Assembly (NCBI GenBank): GCA_009785015.1
Contig: WQXD01000003.1
Span: forward strand, 1-40,975
Direction: 5' to 3'
DNA length: 40,975 bases
DNA from: Oscillospiraceae bacterium
GTDB lineage: Bacteria > Bacillota_A > Clostridia > Oscillospirales > WRJC01
Below, in pieces: positions 40,461-40,975 of the stretch. The translations under genes and the position numbers were made by a program. The number at the start of each line of letters is the position of its first letter. The stretch's first letter is position 1. The notes below the pieces were generated by a model. It was not told the origin of the DNA. It did not search any database and saw only the letters and a program-made list of their open reading frames with translations.

Positions 40461-40975
40461 ATGAAAAAGATTATAGTATTGACATTGATATGCCTGATTT
40501 TGTCAGGGTCGTTTGCGTGCTCGGGTGAAAATGAAAAAACGGGTGGCGAATTTGCGACGGGTGATGGGGAAGAAAATATAGGTATCGAAATCATCGTGGG
40601 CAACGAGCCAAACAACACGGTATTCTGGAATAACGTGATTTGCGAGGACGAGGATTACGTCTATGTCAGCAGCTTTATGTATTATGGCGTTGATATAAAC
40701 CCCAACATCATAAAGATAAGCAAAAGCGACGATTCCGTGACGGACTTGGGCGTAAGAGGCAATAATCTCAACATATACGATGGTTATTTGTATTTTTTGA
40801 ACGAGCATAGCTATTTATACAAACTGGATTTAAGCGACGCAAATGCAACTCCTAAAGGTGTAACAATTGAATATATATACGCATATATGATTTTAAATGA
40901 CAAGATATATCCATCCAGATTTCTTAGCAACGTATTGAGCATGAATCTCGACGGTTCAGATTTACAGGAAGCGCA
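40461..40975 (+). CDS. Lipoprotein with beta-propeller-like repeats (3' partial)
   Basis: The first 171 residues are in the window. A lipoprotein signal peptide ends in SFAC (C20). An acidic Gly/Glu linker follows, then repeated strands of the type YVYVSSFMYYGVDINPNIIKI, GYLYFLNEHSYLYKLDL and LSNVLSMNLDGSDLQ, which resemble the DUF5050 group of propeller-like surface proteins in Clostridia. AAAGG lies 7 bp before the ATG. Role unknown; such proteins are usually inferred to bind ligands outside the cell. The gene runs off the end of the window. Confidence 0.75.
   Translation, partial: MKKIIVLTLICLILSGSFACSGENEKTGGEFATGDGEENIGIEIIVGNEPNNTVFWNNVICEDEDYVYVSSFMYYGVDINPNIIKISKSDDSVTDLGVRGNNLNIYDGYLYFLNEHSYLYKLDLSDANATPKGVTIEYIYAYMILNDKIYPSRFLSNVLSMNLDGSDLQEA

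Overview
The window looks like chromosomal DNA of an anaerobic, low-to-mid GC Firmicute, probably an uncultured gut-type member of the Clostridia. This rests on gene content: a SepF/YggT/DivIVA division cluster, a surface protein with a TGD-type sorting tail, lipoprotein sugar-binding proteins of the Clostridia type, many GH, Gfo/Idh and FAD sugar genes, PadR, strong GGAGG ribosome binding sites, and frequent TTG/GTG starts. I see no rRNA, tRNA, CRISPR array, insertion sequence or prophage. No gap between genes exceeds 300 bp.

Layout. 1-2375 (+): the 3' end of an unknown gene and two tandem Gfo/Idh/MocA sugar dehydrogenases, closed by a two-way terminator. 2446-5446 (-): two overlapping MutS-like ATPases without the mismatch-recognition part. 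5562-7395: a sugar phosphate isomerase/epimerase (-) and a divergent aminoglycoside phosphotransferase-like kinase (+), again closed by a two-way terminator. 7475-13963 (-): hflK, hflC, a UroD-like protein, a GNAT acetyltransferase, a very acidic HTH-like protein, a nucleotide-sugar epimerase-like protein and a wall-anchored CBM9-like protein. They are closely spaced, with one clear promoter in front of hflK. 14092-19038 (-): dapA, dapB, a free-standing tandem ACT protein, an orphan sugar-binding lipoprotein and a cysteine desulfurase.

19217-26997 (+): queA, miaA, a HlyD-like membrane protein, yggS, sepF, yggT, divIVA, lspA and an RluD-family synthase. This is a compact tRNA-modification, division and envelope operon. 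26958-27299 (-) is a PadR regulator. 27359-34634 holds sulfate activation genes on the minus strand, namely cysD, a cysN with a degenerate APS kinase tail, and a cysC-cysQ fusion. They are split by a plus-strand pair: a glycoside hydrolase-like protein and an FAD oxidoreductase. 34786-40348 is a carbohydrate module: an SGNH esterase (+) facing a minus-strand operon of polyol dehydrogenase, sugar-binding lipoprotein and GH95-like fucosidase. The window ends inside a lipoprotein gene (+).

How the genes work together. CysD and CysN should make APS from sulfate and ATP, the CysC half of the fusion should make PAPS, and the CysQ half should remove the by-product PAP. No PAPS reductase or sulfotransferase is in the window, so the sulfate sink is unknown. 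The dap genes feed lysine and peptidoglycan, and the ACT protein resembles the regulatory half of aspartate kinase. The most unusual items are the paired MutS-like ATPases with an altered Walker B, the CysC-CysQ fusion beside a dead-looking APS kinase domain, and the Asp/Glu-tract HTH-like protein. I did not see one clearly new multi-gene system. All identifications come from reading motifs; no database search was run.
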